From the NCBI RefSeq assembly GCF_001418655.1, contig NZ_LIQZ01000067.1, forward strand, positions 23,958 to 87,957: a stretch of DNA of 64,000 bases. Direction: 5' to 3'. The notes under the pieces were generated by a model. That model made no database searches. It was given only the letters and a program-made list of their open reading frames with translations, and was not told the origin of the DNA. This DNA is from Streptomyces phaeochromogenes. Its GTDB lineage: Bacteria > Actinomycetota > Actinomycetes > Streptomycetales > Streptomycetaceae. Positions 61,800 to 64,000 of the stretch are shown here, piece by piece; positions within the stretch are counted from its first letter, which is position 1, and each line of letters begins with the position of its first letter. The position numbers and the translations under genes are program-made.

Positions 61800-63263
61800 A
61801 TGACCTCGATGCAGAGAACCTTGTCCCTCGCCCTCGCCGCCACCGTGGTGGGGGCGGCGACCGCGATTCCCGGAGTGTCGGTGGCGGCGACGCCGGACAC
61901 CGTGCGGTGGGGCCCGTGCCCGGAGAAGATCGCCGCACCCCGTCTCGAATGCTCGACGCTCGAAGTCCCGCTGGACTACCGGGATCCGGACGGCCGGCAG
62001 ATAGAGATCGCGATCTCCCGGCTGGCGAGCGAGAAGCCGTCGCAGCGCCGAGGCGTGCTGGTCACCAATCCGGGCGGCCCCGGCGTCACGGCACTCGGCT
62101 GGCCGGCCGTTCTCGCCGCCTCGGGGCTGCCGCAGAAGGTGCTGGACTCCTACGACGTGATCGGCTTCGATCCGCGCGGTGTCGGCCGCAGCGCCCCGGT
62201 GGCCTGCGATCTGACGCCGGAACAGCAGGCACGCGGCAACTTCCCGCGGTACGCGCACACCGCGGCCGATGTCACGCGGGAGGCGGGGAACGCGCGGGCC
62301 ATCGCCGACCAGTGCGCCGGCTCGCGGACGGCGTGGATGCTGCCGCACACCACCACCGCGAACACCGCGCGCGACATGGACCGGATCCGGGCGGCGCTGG
62401 GCGAGCCGAAGCTCTCGTACCTCGGTTCCTCCTACGGCAGCTACCTCGGCGCGGTGTACGCGACCATGTTCCCGAAGCGCGGCGACCGGGTCGTGCTCGA
62501 CAGCAACCTCGGGCCCGGCGGGTACGACGTCACGGCCATGCGGTTGTTCGCCCGCGGTATGGAGGACCGGTTCCCGGACTTCGCGGTGTTCGCCGCCGCG
62601 CATCCCCAGTACGGTCTGGGCACCACACCGGAGCAGGTGACCGCGAAGTTCTTCGATCTCGCGGAGCGGCTGGAGGCGACACCGGTCCAGGGCGTCGACG
62701 GGACGTTGTTCCGCGGGCTCACGTTCGACCGCCTCTACAGCGATGCGCTCATGCCCCGGCTGGCCGAGACCTGGCAGGCGCTCGACACGGACCGGCCGCT
62801 GCCGGCCGACCCGCCGTCGGGAGACATGGACAACTTCATGGCCGCCCGTTTCTCGGTGGTGTGCGGCGACACACGCTGGCCGGGGACGATCCGGGAGTAT
62901 CAGCGGAACGTCGCGGTCGACCGGCCGGCATACCCGATGCTGGGCGGGTCCACGGCGAGCATCGGGCCGTGTGCGTTCTGGCCGGCCAAGCGGGTCGAGC
63001 CGCCGGTGCGCATCGGTGACCGGGGCCCGTCGAACGTGCTCATGGTGCAGAACGAGCGCGACCCGGGAACGCCGCTGGCCGGCGCCCAGGAGCTGCGGCG
63101 GGCGTTCGGCAAGCGGGCCACGATGGTGACGGCCGATCAGGGCGGGCACGGTGTCTATCCGTTCGGCGCCAACACCTGCGCGAACGACACGGTGACGGCG
63201 TTCCTGACCGCCGGTGAGCGCCCCTCGCGGGACCTCGCCTGCGCGGCCGAGCCGAGCAAGTAA
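61800..63263 (+). CDS. Secreted alpha/beta hydrolase of the tripeptidyl-aminopeptidase (TAP) type
   Basis: 487 residues, ATG 61800. Signal peptide MTSMQRTLSLALAATVVGAA..., cleavage near SVA-A. Fold: LECSTLEVPLDYRDPDGRQI, oxyanion VLVTNPGGPGVTALG, nucleophile in SYLGSSYGSYLGAVYATMFP, acid in NERDPGTPLAGAQEL, His in TADQGGHGVYPFGA. A TAP-like C-terminal domain with CAFWPAKR is present. It should release peptides or act on acylated peptides outside the cell. Four or more Cys may form disulfides. Confidence 0.93.
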   Translation: MTSMQRTLSLALAATVVGAATAIPGVSVAATPDTVRWGPCPEKIAAPRLECSTLEVPLDYRDPDGRQIEIAISRLASEKPSQRRGVLVTNPGGPGVTALGWPAVLAASGLPQKVLDSYDVIGFDPRGVGRSAPVACDLTPEQQARGNFPRYAHTAADVTREAGNARAIADQCAGSRTAWMLPHTTTANTARDMDRIRAALGEPKLSYLGSSYGSYLGAVYATMFPKRGDRVVLDSNLGPGGYDVTAMRLFARGMEDRFPDFAVFAAAHPQYGLGTTPEQVTAKFFDLAERLEATPVQGVDGTLFRGLTFDRLYSDALMPRLAETWQALDTDRPLPADPPSGDMDNFMAARFSVVCGDTRWPGTIREYQRNVAVDRPAYPMLGGSTASIGPCAFWPAKRVEPPVRIGDRGPSNVLMVQNERDPGTPLAGAQELRRAFGKRATMVTADQGGHGVYPFGANTCANDTVTAFLTAGERPSRDLACAAEPSK

Positions 63264-63277
63264 ACAGGGGTAGAGGC

Positions 63278-63931
63278 ATGCTCAAGGAGTGGCGGCGTCA
63301 TCGGGCCGTGCAGCGGGTCAAGCCCGGGGACGGGCGACCATTGAAGCGTTTCCGCTGGTGGCAGATGCTCACCCGCGCACTGTTCCATCTTCGGCTGATG
63401 AACGACGACGGCCGTCCGACGGTCTACGCCGTCGAGGTCAAGCACCAGAATGCGTCGGAGGGCTACGTCACGGCCCACCTGTACCTCGATGGCAGGCATC
63501 ACGCCGAGTCCAAAGTCCCTGCCGTCTTCCCCGTCCGGGGCGGCACCGTCGAAGTAAGGACGAGTGGTTTCGGGCTCAAGCGCTGCCACTACGTCACCGC
63601 CGAGGGGGCCGAGCACCAACTCACCCCGGACCCTGCTTCCGCCGAGGGGCGCCGCGCGCGCTTCGACCGATCGCACCCCGCGCTGAGCCGCGGTATCGGT
63701 CTCTTCTCGGCGATCGTGCTCGTCATCGGCCTGGTGCTCCTGATCCTTCAGCTCGCCGAACAGGTCACCCGGGCGCCGGAGGGCGTCGCCCAGTACGTCG
63801 GGACCTTCACCTCGCCCGTTGATCTGTCGGCATGGGGCAACACCGTGCTCGGGATCGCAACCGTGGCGGCCAGCACGGAGCGGGCGCTGCGGCTGCGCTA
63901 CAGCCGGCTGCTCGACGGCGCGGCGGGCTGA
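63278..63931 (+). CDS. Membrane protein of unknown function
   Basis: 217 residues, ATG 63278, 14 bp after the TAP-type stop. A basic cytoplasmic start (MLKEWRRHRAVQRVKPGDGR) is followed by a soluble beta-rich domain (YAVEVKHQNASEGYVTAHLY, EVRTSGFGLKRCHYVTAEGA). One strong membrane segment (GIGLFSAIVLVIGLVLLILQ, about 138-157) and a weaker hydrophobic stretch (WGNTVLGIATVAASTERAL) follow near the end. No family recognised. It may be co-transcribed with the hydrolase gene. Confidence 0.75.
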   Translation: MLKEWRRHRAVQRVKPGDGRPLKRFRWWQMLTRALFHLRLMNDDGRPTVYAVEVKHQNASEGYVTAHLYLDGRHHAESKVPAVFPVRGGTVEVRTSGFGLKRCHYVTAEGAEHQLTPDPASAEGRRARFDRSHPALSRGIGLFSAIVLVIGLVLLILQLAEQVTRAPEGVAQYVGTFTSPVDLSAWGNTVLGIATVAASTERALRLRYSRLLDGAAG

Positions 63932-64000
63932 GCTCGACGTTCGACCGGGTGCCCGGCGGTTGAGTGCTGTGAGGCGCGTTCGGGACCGGGGGCCTGTCCG

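Overview
The window looks like a piece of a Streptomyces chromosome, or that of a very close actinomycete. The evidence is the very high GC content with G/C-saturated third codon positions, frequent GTG starts, a LAL-type LuxR regulator, ECF and AraC regulators, Tat-exported enzymes, Sec-exported lipoproteins, a sugar ABC importer without its own ATPase, and only a few TTA leucine codons. The density of regulators, paralogous enzymes and conserved hypothetical proteins suggests accessory or chromosome-arm DNA. I see no rRNA, tRNA, insertion sequence, phage or CRISPR array.

Layout. 1-5.8 kb (minus strand): the start of a giant protein of unknown function (>1640 residues, running off the left edge), translationally coupled to an upstream DUF4132 protein. 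6-8.2 kb: a divergent HhH-GPD/OGG-like glycosylase-fold protein, then a secreted peptidoglycan-binding protein and a Tat-exported amidase. 8.3-13 kb: an ArsR-like regulator, an ECF sigma factor and three alpha/beta hydrolases. 13-21 kb: a large LAL regulator, a lipoprotein overlapping an MMPL transporter, an AraC regulator and a phosphotriesterase-family hydrolase. 21-27 kb (minus strand): HEAT-repeat protein, unknown 488-residue protein, MoxR ATPase and DUF2201/vWA metallopeptidase-like protein. 27-33 kb: HAD protein, methyltransferase, a MerR/Old Yellow Enzyme pair, a DUF4419 protein and an aminoglycoside-phosphotransferase-like kinase. 32.9-38.4 kb: a GntR (FadR type) regulator divergent from a class V aminotransferase and a sugar-type ABC importer. 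38.4-39.8 kb: SRPBCC and DUF5707 proteins. 39.8-43 kb: an unusual tandem histidine kinase with a repetitive Glu/His tail, and its NarL-type regulator. 43-48.6 kb: RidA, a GlxA/AraC regulator, an OmpR two-component pair and a GT39-like glycosyltransferase of lower GC. 48.7-54.8 kb: a Ser/Thr kinase fused to a family 5 peptide-binding sensor, a lipoprotein, a PaaI thioesterase, a LysE/AsnC pair and a small membrane protein. 55-64 kb: two bicovalent-type FAD oxidoreductases, a membrane-anchored double monooxygenase-like (ABM) protein, a guanine-deaminase-like enzyme, an AraC/SDR pair, a secreted tripeptidyl-aminopeptidase-type hydrolase and a membrane protein.

How the genes may work together. 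The most system-like parts are the MoxR/DUF2201/HEAT operon and the DUF4132/giant-protein operon 15 kb away. Related families (MoxR AAA, vWA, DUF4132/MolR) cluster in the E. coli yeh region, so the two operons could serve one chaperone-like or conflict-related machine. That is inference. A second theme is structural. Short tandem duplications, several with a 15 or 30 bp period, lie at stop codons or gene junctions in at least six places. One of them has created a pentapeptide-repeat tail on the tandem histidine kinase.
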